64,000 nucleotides of DNA from Obelidium mucronatum (GCA_025765595.1 JAIVFH010000097.1:62001-126000), one strand, 5' to 3'. Positions 45,098-56,363 are shown, counted from the first letter of the stretch. Made by a program: numbers and translations. The notes: a model not told the origin generated them from the sequence alone.

Positions 45098-45469
45098 TTA
45101 TTGATTCTTCTTTTTAGCCCCACTTTCTTCCGTCTGCTTTTTGGATTTAAATAAATCCACGATTGGTTGGACGAGGCGGTTGATTGGTGCTGCAACGGAA
45201 GGCAGCACTGCCTTTGCGATTTGATATCGGATGGGCGCTAGTGCGCGATTTGCTAAATAAGCCAAAAGCGTTATTCCGCCCTTGTCAAAAACATAGGCAA
45301 AGAAGGTGAGGTGGTACTGGCGACATAAGGCGGACGGATCAACGTCGAAGTGACGGAAGGCAAGGTACAGGGCAAAAAAGCTGATCCATCCGAGAATCTG
45401 AAGAACAATAATCCCAGCAGCGCCGTGGTTTTGCAGCAGAGACGAGAGGGCTTTTTGCGGAGCGTCCAT
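45098..45469 (-). CDS. FAM210-like (DUF1279) small mitochondrial-type membrane protein
   Basis: A single exon of 123 residues. LLQNHGAAGIIVLQILGWIS and FFALYLAFRHFDVDPSALCR give one or two hydrophobic helices. The DUF1279-type end LLAYLANRALAPIRYQIAKA VLPSVA matches FAM210A/B relatives, which sit in the mitochondrial inner membrane. A Lys-rich tail (KSKKQTEESGAKKKNQ) follows. It is divergent from verprolin with about 45 bases between starts. A decayed 5' copy lies at 33411-33577. Confidence 0.7.
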   Translation of the reverse strand: MDAPQKALSSLLQNHGAAGIIVLQILGWISFFALYLAFRHFDVDPSALCRQYHLTFFAYVFDKGGITLLAYLANRALAPIRYQIAKAVLPSVAAPINRLVQPIVDLFKSKKQTEESGAKKKNQ

Positions 45470-45514
45470 TATTATGTTTTTATTGTGACTTTATTGGAAC
45501 ATCATTTTTTAACG

Positions 45515-46582
45515 ATGCCGCCAGGTCCTCCACCACCCCCTCCTCCTCCAGCAGGAGGGGCAGTAGCCCCACCTCCACCAGCTCCAAACGCTCTATTAAA
45601 GAGTATCCAAAAAGGAACCAAATTGAAAAAGGCAGTAACTAATGACCGATCGCAACCAATCATTGAAGGTAACTACCGCCACAAAGGAAGACATACTTAT
45701 GGCGATGGACTAACTCTTTGTTTTTTGTTGTCATAGCACCGAAAGGTGGTGGCGGTGGAGGCGGAGGTGGTGGGATGGGAGCAATGCCAATGCCGCCGCG
45801 AGTTCCAGGTGGAGGTGGATCGTCAGCAGCATCAGGACCTCCAGGTGGCGGAATGGGTGGACTATTTGCTGGCGGAATGCCAAAGCTGAAATCAGCAGGC
45901 AGCGGCGGAGGTACTTTGTTTAACCCAAAGCAATTGGTAATAATAGCAACAACCAGGTTCTTCACCAGCTCCAACGCCTAAACCGCCATCAATTCCATCG
46001 AAACCATCAACTCCAAGCAATGCTCCTCCCCCACCATCGCGTGCAAATATTCCGCCACCGCCACAACCGCAACAGTCATTTGCACCACCTCCACCTTCCC
46101 GAGCCAACATCCCACCTCCACCTCCAAGAGATCAAGCAACTCAACCTCCTATGCCGCCTAAACGCCCCTCATTCACCGGAAGCTCAAATGATGCGTCTGC
46201 TGCACCTTCTCCCGCGTTCAACAGAGCAACCCCACAAGTACCTCAACCACCTCCGCGACCAGGTGTATCTAACGCGGCAGCACCTCCGCCTCCACCACGG
46301 CCATCAAATGGCAACACGTCTGCGCCCGTTGCACCACCTCGCCCACCTCCCACTCCAATGAAACCGCAAAATAGTTCGAATTCTGTATTCAACAATGACT
46401 CTGGGATGGAGCAGGATGGAAGATGGAAGTTTCACGCTGAATTGCCACCCATCAGACTGTATCCTAGCGGTGAGATTGCGAGTGCTGCTGGCGCGGGGTA
46501 CGGGCGACATGGATCTGTTTCATCGGTTGGTGGTGCCGGAAGCAAGAGACCACCTCCACCTCCACCTCCAAGAAGGAATTAA
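45515..46582 (+). CDS. VRP1: Verprolin / WASP-interacting protein (WIP)
   Basis: Exons 45515-45668, 45737-45910 and 45957-46582 join in phase. The protein opens with a polyproline stretch, then a WH2 actin-binding motif ([20 protein letters not shown]). A Gly-rich block and many PPPP/PPPSR profilin- and SH3-type sites follow. The C-terminus ([12 protein letters not shown]) matches the WASP-binding segment of WIP family members. Verprolin binds actin monomers and WASP/Las17 at cortical patches during endocytosis. A zoosporic fungus would use it in actin polymerisation. Confidence 0.88.
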
Positions 46583-46728
46583 TGGACAAGCTAGGTGATT
46601 ATCTTGGCTTGCTATTTTTCAAGCACAAGTTGTTTTCATGAAGAAAAATAAAACAAAACCATCATGTTCTTTATTCAATTTGGCATACACGACGACGACT
46701 AAGAATAAAAGAAAAGGGAATTGCAGCG

Positions 46729-48135
46729 TCACGCTAGTCTTTCGTATTCGTAATTTCCACCACGTTCATCTACTCTATCGCGCTGAGGGCTTTTCGAAAT
46801 TCGTTTGGCAATATATACCAAAATGCAACAAAACACGAAGAAGTTCATGCCTTGAAGGATTCCAGGCGTAATCTGAAGTGGCGGGGCTGTACTTCCTGGC
46901 GGCACACCACCTGGAATACCGCCGCCAGGAACACCTCCCGGACTCCCACCAGGTGTTCCTCCAGCTGGCGGCTGTTGTGGATATGGAATGCAATAGGGCG
47001 GATATTGGGGATATTGTGGTACTCCTCCTCCTCCTGCAGGCATTCCCGGGGTTCCACCCGGCACACCATTTGTAGGTGGTCGATACGTGGGAATAAACAT
47101 CATGTATTGAATCAGATATAGGAATATTAATAGCGCGATTCCTTGAGAGTCAGAAGTAAAACAGTTATTCTTAGATTATCAAAAAACAATCGAACCAAAC
47201 CTGAGCCGATAACAACAACCATAAAGTACAAAAGCTCTGCAAACGATGTTGCTTTGACACGTTGGACCCACGCCTCAGTCTCGGCGACTTGCCCGTTTCT
47301 ACGGAACATTTGAGTCACACCATCCAGCCGATCTTTGGAAAAAAAATCAATGACTGAGGCGATATTTAAAATGGTGAAGAAAAGGGTTCATTACCAGTTT
47401 GTGTTCTCATGCTGACAAGGCGGTCCCTTCTTCCCATAATCCGATCAATCACCCCACTCACGGCTTCATTCACACTTTTAATCTGCTCTTCTATAAACGG
47501 AGTTGAACTCGCTTGTCGAGGCTTTGGTCCATCTTGCTGATTCCTTAACCTAGGACATCTTTCAATGTCATCACTGGTTTCTTCTTCTTCTCCTTCGTCG
47601 AGTTCAATCAGCCGAGACGAAGAATTAGTCCTCCTTTTTGGGAAATTGGTCGAGAATATGTTGGCATAGTATTCTTTCGCACTATCGTGATCCTGTCTAG
47701 CAGAACGCGTCAAGATACTGTCGATAGAGCCATAATTTCGATTTGACCGCGTCGGCGTATTATCTCCGTTTAAAGTTTGCTCGCTGGACGTCCTTGCATA
47801 GATGGATAAGTTGGGAGGATCACCAAATCCCTAAACAAGAAACACAAACCTAATCAAGTCCGGTTCTGGTACGGATACTGCTGTGTATCTCGTACTATTT
47901 AATGCCGCAGAGTTCACAAGTGGGGACTACACGTGACAAAAGATCGAATCATCAGTTTGATTGTTTCAGAAGTTGAATCAGAACAATATCCAGAAACACG
48001 TCTGATTTCTTCACATACCCTCTCCGTCATATCTTTATCTGAAGAGATTTTTTTATATTTGGATACTACGGGAGTCATGGGTGCTTGCGAGAAGCTGTTT
48101 CCACGCGTGGTTTGGACAGAGGCATAAGACTTCAT
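46729..48135 (-). CDS. R-SNARE-like protein with proline-rich luminal segment and second membrane helix (copy 1)
   Basis: Exons 48135-48019, 47830-47395, 47332-47201 and 47141-46729 join in phase. After a disordered, acidic N-terminus comes a synaptobrevin-like heptad region: VNEAVSGVIDRIMGRRDRL with Arg at the place of the zero layer, then TDRLDGVTQMFRRNGQ and ETEAWVQRVK. A membrane helix follows (LLYFMVVVIGSGGIALLIFL), then about 70 residues of Pro/Gly/Gln repeats (PGG, PQYP). A second helix (FFVFCCILVYIAKRI) and a basic/polar tail end it. Classical R-SNAREs stop after one helix. The start is uncertain; 48135 is the first ATG of the open exon. Confidence 0.6.
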
Positions 48136-48572
48136 GTTCTCGAGTAATTCAGGATGGTGATGATTGAGATCAAGAAGGGGTCTTGTCACATGGATTTCTC
48201 TCAAAGAGTTGATCCAAGTTTCCAGGTAATAAGGACGAATACCTGCAAAGTTGTAATAAAACGCGAGATTTTTATGATTTCAAATTCTGTTGTAATTATC
48301 CACATACATACTCTACCAGACTCCAGTTCGCTTATCAATATTTCCAGCCCTATTCAAGGCTCGTCAAGAATTGTCCATGACCATCCCTCTTGAGTTGGCT
48401 CACATATCCTGTTTTAGGTGAGTTCGGCAGATTCTGCAACCCACATCATTCGAATCTTTCCTTGAAACTTCTTTTGTTGATCTAAATCACGAAGCTTGGA
48501 TCGCTCTGGCTTCAGTTTTCCCGATCATTCATTGTAATAAAACGCAATTAGCCTTTGCCACTTTATTTTCAT
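48136..48572. other. Intergenic between the two R-SNARE-like paralogs
   Basis: AT-rich; only short frames. An upstream exon of copy 1 cannot be excluded, because the minus-strand frame stays open to about 48240. No other gene is seen. Confidence 0.4.
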
Positions 48573-50128
48573 TTAGTATACATCCTCTTCACTCACATCA
48601 TATCGCGTTCCCTTGAACCGCTTGTCCCACCATTTCGTTGCCCGTTTCGTTACAACAAACACCAATACAAATACAACAAACAACTGCGTTAACTGAAAGA
48701 CCCATAATGGAAGAGGTGCCAAATACCCCGGAGTCGGGGCAGGACAGTAAGGTGGAGGCCATGGGTATCCAGCAGGCCATCCAGGCGGCGGTGGTGACCC
48801 TGGAGCTGGAGGTGTAACTGGGGGTGTACCTGGAGGTAATGGAGTATTCGGTTTTGATAAGTCACCCCAAAAGATCCATTCGAGTGCTTTCAGGACAAGA
48901 AGGAAACCGAGTCCTTTTGTTTTAGAAGAAAAAAGAGACGGTATGGTCAGAAAGTTGTCGAATATAGCTAGAAACGGTTCATGTCACACCTGATGCCATG
49001 ATAATAACTCCATAAAATAGCATTTCGGAAACAGTTGTTGCCTTGTTTTTTTTCAATCATGCAATCAACCGAATGTTGAGAAACTCAAGCGCCTGGCACG
49101 AGCACATACCTGAGCACGTTGAATCCATGCCTCTGTTTCCACAACATTTCCATTTCTTTGAAACATGGACGTCACATTTCCAAGGCGATCTGTATTTAAC
49201 CAACGGTCGCGTCAGAGAGACTTTCCGTAAACTCACGTTTCCAAAACCCAACAAACCTGCACTCGACCTCATATCCCGTAAATCACCACCCCTTTTCATC
49301 ACACGATCCATGGCCCCACTAATCTCTTGACTCGCTCCGTTCACGTCTCGATGAATTGAATCGACGCTTCGTCCTTTCCCTTTCCAACTTCTATCATCAA
49401 ATCCTTCTTCTTCATCACGCACTCTAACTGAAAACGATCGCGATGGTGCAATAGCATCTTGAGATTGAGTCTTGATGTGATCGCGTTTATCACGGAAGTC
49501 AAGTTTTGTCTCGATTCTGTCCAGCACAGACTCCGCTGTTATCGATTGAGTGGGTGTACGACTTCGCGGCGGGAGTGCTGGTGGCGGAGCGAGGGAATTC
49601 CGGGAAGTGCTGCTTGTAGAGCCATAATTTAATACGCTGTAGCCTGGGAGATTGAGAGTTTCCTTTGAATCGTGGATCAGCGTGTCGTTGCTATTGTGTT
49701 GACTAAAATAAAACAAAAGGGGGCTTTTTTTGTTAGTTTTGATTCACAAGAGTTATTCCTTTTTTTCTCGTACTTTGATTGCACATGGGTTGACTTGGAT
49801 TGTATGCTGCGGTATCGTTGGCTGCTCAATGCGGCTGACGCATAGAGTGGAGACTAGTAGTTAAGATCGGACGTTAAAACGCCATTCCGTGATCGATCCA
49901 ATTGGGGTTTCTCACTCTTTCTGTAGCGCAATGGGGAGTATCCGGTTCTGATGATGGCGACCCAGATATTTGAGAATATCTGGGCAGGGTTGTTGAGTTT
50001 TCCTTAAAGGGGTTCAAGCTTCGCAGCGTGCTTGCAAGAACCGTTGTATCTATTCGACTGATATCAGGAACAGCCTTCCGGATCTCCGAGACTGCGCGCG
50101 ATGCTTTGTTGTTGCGCCTGCCGTCCAT
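48573..50128 (-). CDS. R-SNARE-like protein with proline-rich segment (copy 2)
   Basis: A tandem paralog of the gene at 46729-48135. Exons lie at about 50128-49914, 49856-49776, 49706-49247, 49190-49110, 49046-48990 and 48912-48573; the inner borders are approximate. The SNARE-like block reads ISGAMDRVMKRGGDL with the Arg, then ADRLGNVTSMFQRNGNVVET and EAWIQRAQ, then helix MLFYGVIIMASGLGFLLVL. A Pro-rich block (PPGTPPVTPPAPGSPPPPGW) and second helix (LTQLFVVFVLVFVVTK) follow, as in copy 1. The N-terminal part is Ser/Arg-rich and differs from copy 1. Probable role: vesicle fusion or tethering in the endomembrane system. Confidence 0.6.
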
Positions 50129-50380
50129 TCTAATTCCTGGTCAAGTTTCTAAAAATAACAGTGGAACGCGCCCCAATCACAAATTCAAAGTGACCCATGC
50201 CAATATTCTATACACAAAATGCTTAAAGTATATTTGGTAGAAGCGTAATAGTATTAAATTTATACTAAAGATCACCAAAACAATGATCAATGTTGCAAGC
50301 CAAAGTTAAAAAACTCCCAAACCCCACCCCCAAACAAGGAGGAAAGAAAAAAGGAAGCTCCCAACAATATACACGCCAGC

Positions 50381-51463
50381 TTACAAACGACGACCACGAC
50401 GACCACCCTTTCTGCGGGTAGAGTCAGTTGGGATTGGGGTAACATCTTCAATACGTCCAATCTTCAATCCAGCACGGGCAAGAGCACGGAGAGCAGATTG
50501 ACCTCCTGGTCCTGGAGCCTTGGATCCAGTACCTCCGGTAGCACGCATCTTAATGTGGAGAGCGTTGACACCGATTTCCTTGCAACGAGCAGCAACGTCC
50601 TGAGCGGCCAACATGGCAGCGTATGGGGAGGATTCGTCACGATCGGCCTTGACCTTCATACCACCTATTTCAGAGGTGCGTTCCATTGTTTTAGAAAAAC
50701 ATTTGTTTTGGGAGGGGGGCGGTGGGTTTCAATCTCAAATGGCTGGATTGGCAGATACAGCCAAATTGAAGGAATCAAGCCGAATGGAATCGGAATCGAG
50801 ATGTGAGGGGACCTGGACAGGACAAAGGGAAATCACCCCCACTCATTATCCAAATGTCTGGTCTGCCCCTCAATAAGCCATCTCGATCCAAAAGCTTCCA
50901 TCAGCCATTATTTTTGATTCCTCCTTCAGCCATTGAGATATCCCCCACACCGATGCCGCTCCAGGGTCAATCCATGAACAAGAGGGAGTGGGCAAATCGG
51001 GAAAAGATCAAAGGTTCGGAGTATGACAAAAGAGTTGAGTCACCAACGCCGATGAAAATCAGCCTCAGCTTCCGGAACTCCTTATCAATTTGCTCAGACC
51101 CGATCAAATCCCTTTTTGGTAAGCCCCACTATGCATTGAACCGGAGACGGGGAAAACAACTGAATGCAGCACAAGATCAGCAAAAAAGTACTCACCAGTG
51201 ACACGGACAATGGTTTCACGACCAGTCAAATCAGTGATGTGGACGAAAGTGTCGTTGAAGGAGGCGAAGATGTGGGCAACTCCAAAGACGTTTTCACCCT
51301 CACGGGCGTTTGGTCCGAGCTGGATGTTCTCCTTTGGGGCGGCTTCGGCGGTCTTCTTTGGTGGCTGGGAGATGTAAGGAGGTGGTTAGACGATGTTTGG
51401 GTTGCATGCGATGGTTGGATGCGGTGGGGATGCGTTGCTGGTGTGGTGCAGATGTCTTACCAT
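50381..51463 (-). CDS. RPS14: 40S ribosomal protein uS11 (S14)
   Basis: Three coding exons: 51463-51461 (only the ATG), 51364-51196 and 50664-50381. The protein reads [96 protein letters not shown] and ends GGRRGRRL, an unmistakable uS11. It lines the platform of the small subunit near the E site. The start codon is followed immediately by a GTAAGA donor, and the second intron (50665-51195, 531 bases) is long for this genome. Confidence 0.97.
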
Positions 51464-51769
51464 TTTTGAGAGGGAAGAAAAACCGATTAACCAATATTCA
51501 GGTAATAGTAAATACCACCTTCGCATGAAGTAATCAACCTTCCCATGCAATAATACTTCTACTACGCGACGATCTCTTACCATGAATACACAGAATAATC
51601 AGTCAGCCATAAAATCATACTGAGGCGCGTCGCTCGAAAATTAAAACAAATTACTCATACTTTATTTCCAACGAGTCCTGCATACTTCTCACTTCTGAAA
51701 CCTTCTATCTTCACTCTATTTTCTCTACTAAGTCTACTTTTTTTTTTCTCATCACGTCCCCCATTAGCA
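51464..51769. other. Intergenic upstream of RPS14
   Basis: Holds the RPS14 promoter and leader. A second ATGGTAAGA phrase on the minus strand at about 51584-51592 repeats the start/donor context but has no coding continuation. No gene is seen. Confidence 0.4.
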
Positions 51770-52450
51770 TCAAATAGAATCTTGAACTTGGCCATTCCGA
51801 CTTTCCAGAGTCTCATCATACAATATCCGAACAGTTGTGCTAAACTGAACAACCGACTCTCTGCTCTCCTTTTTAAGCGTTCGGAGACGATACACGGGTG
51901 GATTGAAATGATTGAGTTTCGATGATACTTCAAGAGTCTGGGTTTGACGGTTTTTGCGATAACAATATCCCAGAGTCAAGACAGATCCGATAATTAGTGC
52001 TGCTAAAAATGCAACGGTTCCTGCAAGGCTCAGCATGGGCCATGATTCCGTGGATTCCGTTGTGTTGGTTGGAGTGTCTTGGGAATTCTTGAAGACACTG
52101 ATATTGGAGGTGGGAAGTACGACAACATTGGGTCGTTGTTGGTTTGAAGTGGACGTGGCTGATGAAGATTCAGCCAAGATTTGGGCTTGTGGCGGCGAAA
52201 CTGTGAATTGCAAATCCAGATTATCAGAAGAGGCTGTAAGAGATGGAACTTTGTGTTCTTGAGTTGGACTCTCTAGTCTAACTTCCTCTGGAGCAAAGTT
52301 TGGTTGTTGCCTGTCAGTCGTGAGAGTTGCGTCGGCCAAAGTCTGGACGTTATTTTGAACATCTAGAGCGCCTTGAGGAGTTGGTAACGCTAGTGTTTGA
52401 TGCAAAAACGAGAATAACAGGTAAAGTAGAAATGCGTGTGGCGTTAGCAT
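51770..52450 (-). CDS. Type I membrane protein with PPxY cytoplasmic tail
   Basis: A single exon of 226 residues. A signal peptide (MLTPHAFLLYLLFSFLHQTLALP) is followed by about 120 Ser/Thr/Gln-rich extracellular residues with a few N-glycosylation sites. A single helix follows (LSLAGTVAFLAALIIGSVLTL), then YCYRKNRQ. The cytoplasmic tail contains FNPPVYRL, a PPxY motif, and later VVQFSTTVRILYDE. The same two tail motifs occur in the neighbours at 52734-53496 and 55612-56363. Unknown family; receptor-like or adaptor-like. It is the first of five same-strand genes of this build. Confidence 0.7.
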   Translation of the reverse strand: MLTPHAFLLYLLFSFLHQTLALPTPQGALDVQNNVQTLADATLTTDRQQPNFAPEEVRLESPTQEHKVPSLTASSDNLDLQFTVSPPQAQILAESSSATSTSNQQRPNVVVLPTSNISVFKNSQDTPTNTTESTESWPMLSLAGTVAFLAALIIGSVLTLGYCYRKNRQTQTLEVSSKLNHFNPPVYRLRTLKKESRESVVQFSTTVRILYDETLESRNGQVQDSI

Positions 52451-52733
52451 TCGTTGTTTGGCTATTAATTTTTCTTCGTCTTGTCTTTGAACAGCGCAAA
52501 ATGTTTCATGAATTTTCGGATTTTTTTACGTAAAACTGGCGCTAGAAATTTCAGTTTTGAATGTGTCTGTGTCTAAGGTTGTGATGACTACAACATTTTG
52601 AAACAGCTCCAGTTACGGGGAAAAACAAGGCGATATATATTTAAATGCAAAACAACCAGAAAGACTCTCATAGACAGTTCCAAAAAAACACCCTTCCTTA
52701 AAAAAAAACACACCTATCCAGGAAGCCTTTTTG

Positions 52734-53496
52734 TTAAGCAACTTGCTCATAAATCTCTTTGATGGTATCAGCAAACTCAACAACAACGCCATCCTTTTCC
52801 TCCATACCATCCGCGTTCAAATACGTTGGAGGAACAAAAGATGCCCGCTTCTCAAAGTTGAAAATTTGACTGATTGTCCGTTTCCGACGCAATCCTTCCA
52901 GTTTCGGGAGAGGTTGTGGAACGTCTTCTTTGTCTTGTTCTTCAATAAAGTCCTCGTGAACAACTGATGTGGTCACATTAAGGGAGTCGGAACATTGCTG
53001 CCTTCTTTTGTACACGGCAATTCCCGCGATAGCAACGACAGCGAATACAGAAACACTGATGGCACCGATGGTAGAAGCAGGCAGAGAGGGTGTTGATGAA
53101 GGAGGCGAGGCAGTGGCCTTTGCAGAAGAGCCGACTTCGGCAACAGTGACGCCTACGAGCCCTGAATTTGCGATGGCAACAGCAGCAGGTGGTGCGACAA
53201 ATGGGGCAACAACAGGAGCTTGCGGAACAGGTGCAGGCAGTGGTTCGACTGCAGCAGGCGCAGCAACTAGAACAGCTTCGGCACTGTCAGGGACAGGAAC
53301 AACAGTTGGAGTTACAGCAGGAGGGACTGGCTCGATTTGAGGCAGTGGTTGATGATCGTTCTTCTTATCTTTCTCGGCCTGCTTGGCCTTTGTCGGTCGC
53401 CGGTCCTCGTCTCGCTCGAGTCTCAACGGCGACGCCAATGAAAGCTGCAGAAAGCACAAAGAGTGCGAGGACTCTTAGAACGGTCGATGAAAGCAT
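52734..53496 (-). CDS. Type I membrane protein with PPxY tail and Ala/Pro-rich ectodomain
   Basis: The signal peptide starts at ATG 53496 (MLSSTVLRVLAL) and continues as CFLQLSLASP after one extra base in the AAA run at 53458-53460. The ectodomain is Pro/Ala/Val-rich (about 100 residues). The helix STIGAISVSVFAVVAIAGIAV precedes YKRRQQ. The tail includes KRTISQIFNFEKRASF, then FVPPTYLNADG with a PPxY motif, and ends VVVEFADTIKEIYEQVA. It is paralogous in layout to its neighbours. Confidence 0.7.
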
Positions 53497-53859
53497 CGCT
53501 TTGCCAGACTCTTTTTTTTGCAAGTGCCTCCCTTGGTCACGGAAACGTCAAATTTTCACATTTGCTTTTCTCATTTAGCGCCTTTTGATTAAAACGATTA
53601 ATAATTGTTATTGATTAAAAGGATGACCAAGACGCTTAATTATTGCTTCAATGTCAGTCTGGTTCAATCATCAACCAAAGGTTCGATTTACATCTAAATT
53701 TTATTCAAGGCTCCTCTCTATCAACAAAAAAAAGCAGAACAGCGACAAGAGAGAAGCAGTGATACCATAGGAAATGCTCAATACAATCACAATACAAGTC
53801 TACAACAGGGAAAAAAAAAACTACAGAAAGGCGATAACAAAAACGAACGCCTGCCATGC

Positions 53860-54559
53860 TCAATTCGTCTTTTGCAATTGGATTCCTAATTGACTCTCAA
53901 TTTCATTTTGCAGATTCGAGCGACGCATATCTGAATACGGCTCTGGAGAAGAAGTAGAAGGACTTGGTAAGCCAGCCATAACTTGGTCCTCCAACTGCCT
54001 TCTTCTTTTGAAGGTTCGTCTGTACAAAACAACACCAATGACTGCGACGACTGCACAGCCCGCAATGGCAAGTGCGTTTATCGCACCAATAGAGAGGATC
54101 GAGGCTGATGGGGCAGATGATGTGTCTGTGATTGCGGGAGTGGGGCTTGGCAAAGGCAAAGGGGAAGCCAATGGCTGCGCAATGGCGACAGCATGAGCAG
54201 CACTGGTAGTTACCACTTGGCCGGACAGGGTAGTGCCTTGGACTTGTTGTTGTAGTTGCTGCTGCTGCTTGTTGTTCTTGTTGTTGGGACCCGTTACCCT
54301 CCTGCGGCACTGGCGGCACGGGGTCCGCTGGAGCCACGGGCGCGGGCGGCGCCGGCACTGGATCGACGACAACGGGCGGCGCAACCTGCGTCGGCGCCGG
54401 CTTTTGCGTCGATGCGGGCGGCGCCGTAGTTTGCGTGCGTCGGCGCGCCGTCGTCGTCGTCGTTTCTTCGTCGTCGTCGTCGTCGCCCCAGTCGTTCCAG
54501 TTGTTGAGCGGCGCCGCAAGGCCGAGCGGCAACAGCGCCGCAATTCGCAGGAAATTCAT
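53860..54559 (-). CDS. Type I membrane protein, Pro/Gln-rich ectodomain
   Basis: Start ATG 54559 with signal peptide MNFLRIAALLPLGLAAP, then an acidic Asp run and a GC-rich Pro/Ala/Thr region. Within the Gln-rich stretch at about 54257-54285 one extra base shifts the frame into QVQGTTLSGQVVTTSAAHAV. The helix region ILSIGAINALAIAGCAVVAV and IGVVLYRRTFKRR matches the next gene's helix (SLGAINFIAIFGCALIAVVG). The tail holds PEPYSDMRRS and no PPxY. No function is known. Confidence 0.6.
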
Positions 54560-54830
54560 TGCGGATTCGTCGTGGCGTATTTCCCTTTTTTTGCTCCAAA
54601 GACACGCAAACGGGCTTGATCGCGGCTTGTGTCGGGCTTGTGTGTTCTTGGGGAAGTCGGCAGAGAAGTGAGACGCAATCTTTAAAACAGGTTTTCAAAA
54701 AACGAGATTGATGACGGTCAAGTAGACACATTAAACGAAATCGAAAAGGGCCCTTTATATCTATTTCACACCAATTTTGCAGACAACTATTTGGAAAAAA
54801 CCACATTGCTAGCACACATATGGAACTAAA

Positions 54831-55514
54831 CTAAGCTCTGCTTCTAGAACTAACAGCACTAGACGCACCACTTCGGTTCATTGCCATACTCGGTCTCGGA
54901 GGTGCATGGTATGATGGAAGCGCATCCAGAGCCGGCACAGCTGCTTTATCCGAATATACAATATCGTTGATGATTTCATTTTCGCGGTCCTTATTTCTCT
55001 TGACTCGTTGTCTGTAAGCAGCAAGGCCAACAACTGCGATAAGGGCACAACCAAAAATAGCAATGAAGTTGATGGCACCCAACGAGAGCATTGAGATTGG
55101 GGCGGCGTTGGTATCGGCAGTGTTTGATGCGGGAGGGAGGCTGTTGCTGGCCCCAGACGAGGCGATCGGGGATGGAACTCCTCCTTGAAATGCTTGAATT
55201 GGGGCAATGGCTTGCGCAACACTATTTCCCAATACCACCACTGGTGACTCCTGAGGCTGATCCGCTTGGGGTGCCTGTGGCTGTTGTTGCTGTTGCTGCT
55301 GTTGCTGCTCTTGTTGCTGCTGGGGAGGCTGAGGAGCCTGAGGAGGTTGAGGAGGTTGAGGAGGTTGGGGTGGTACTGGTTCTGCCTGACGAAACTCTTC
55401 AAGAGCCGCTGGACTCTCTGCTGGCGCCACAGTTGGACTCACTTCGGCAACAAACTTTGCATCCTGATTCAGCGCATCCGTTGCTTGCCCGATGTCCGTT
55501 GGAAAAGGGTCCAT
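54831..55514 (-). CDS. Type I membrane protein, Gln/Pro-rich ectodomain
   Basis: The open frame includes ATG 55514 (MDPFPTDIGQAT) and extends upstream through the hydrophobic LLFLITNCL, so the signal peptide may lie upstream. PPQPPQ and poly-Gln repeats fill the ectodomain. The helix SLGAINFIAIFGCALIAVVG is almost the same as in the previous gene. The tail has RQRVKRNKDRENEIINDIVY and ALPSYHAPPRPS, where LPSY is a variant PY-type motif. Function unknown. Confidence 0.6.
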   Translation of the reverse strand: MDPFPTDIGQATDALNQDAKFVAEVSPTVAPAESPAALEEFRQAEPVPPQPPQPPQPPQAPQPPQQQQEQQQQQQQQQPQAPQADQPQESPVVVLGNSVAQAIAPIQAFQGGVPSPIASSGASNSLPPASNTADTNAAPISMLSLGAINFIAIFGCALIAVVGLAAYRQRVKRNKDRENEIINDIVYSDKAAVPALDALPSYHAPPRPSMAMNRSGASSAVSSRSRA

Positions 55515-55611
55515 CAAGCAATTCGTGATCAGAAAAAGTAATTTCGGGTCGTGGCGTCTAACAAGATTTTGCCGAGGGCTTGTGGAAAAAAAGAAATAGA
55601 ATAAAGGTTTA

Positions 55612-56363
55612 TTATTCTTGCTCCTCTTTAACGATCTGACTATAGAGCCCACTCACAGTTTCACCAAAGTCAACGACAGTGCTTTCATCGGTAGACGGGG
55701 GGAGAACATAAACGGGTGGAACAAATTCTTTGGCTGGAGTAGCCCTGCCATTTCTCATCACACTTTCCACCCGAAATCGTATTTGCTCTGCCAAAGTAAT
55801 TTCGCCATCGTGTGGTTGTGTTTGATTGCTGGGGAGTTCACGGGGCGAATCCATCCCGAATATGGTAGCTGGTCGACGTCGCAATCGACTTTTCTGATGA
55901 GCTACAATCGCGCCGATGACAACAAATACAGACGCCAATGAAACTATTAGTATTGCAGGAGCTGATGAACTTGAAACCTCTTGATTCCCAGGTGGAAGGA
56001 GTTGTTGTACCTTGCTTGGGCTTGGAAATGCAGGGTACAGTGAGTTCGTATGATGGAGCTAAATCCGAAGCATTTCGGGCCAGTCGAATAGATTTCCTCT
56101 TCTGCGCCATTGTTGTTGATGAAGGATTCTTGGGGCCAATCGTTCGCTCCCGTGTCGTCTTCAATGTCAACATCTGCTGTTGGTTGAGGTTTCTTCACTG
56201 TTTCATGTATCTTCTCTTCCCAGGTTTTGGGAATCTCTTCCCTCAATGTCGTAGAATGGTAACGCTCTTGCATGCCCTTTTCCGGGGCAGGGATGGCATA
56301 AACTGAAGAGATTGACGAAAGGCATAGAATCACACAGATAGAATAGCAAACTTGAAGCTGCAT
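55612..56363 (-). CDS. Type I membrane protein with PPxY tail
   Basis: Signal peptide MQLQVCYSICVILCLSSISS starts at 56363. A Glu/Lys-rich ectodomain is followed by a helix (PAILIVSLASVFVVIGAIVA) and the basic HQKSRLRRRPATIFG. The tail has FVPPVYVLPPSTDES with PPxY, then TVVDFGETVSGLYSQIV. Two frame changes lie between about 55990 and 56110, so an intron or base errors interrupt the ectodomain. The tail motifs link it to the genes at 51770-52450 and 52734-53496. Confidence 0.6.

Noticed and set aside
50665..51195. snoRNA in the long RPS14 intron
   Set aside because: By eye I could not find a paired RTGATGA and CTGA box set on the sense strand; left only as something to test.
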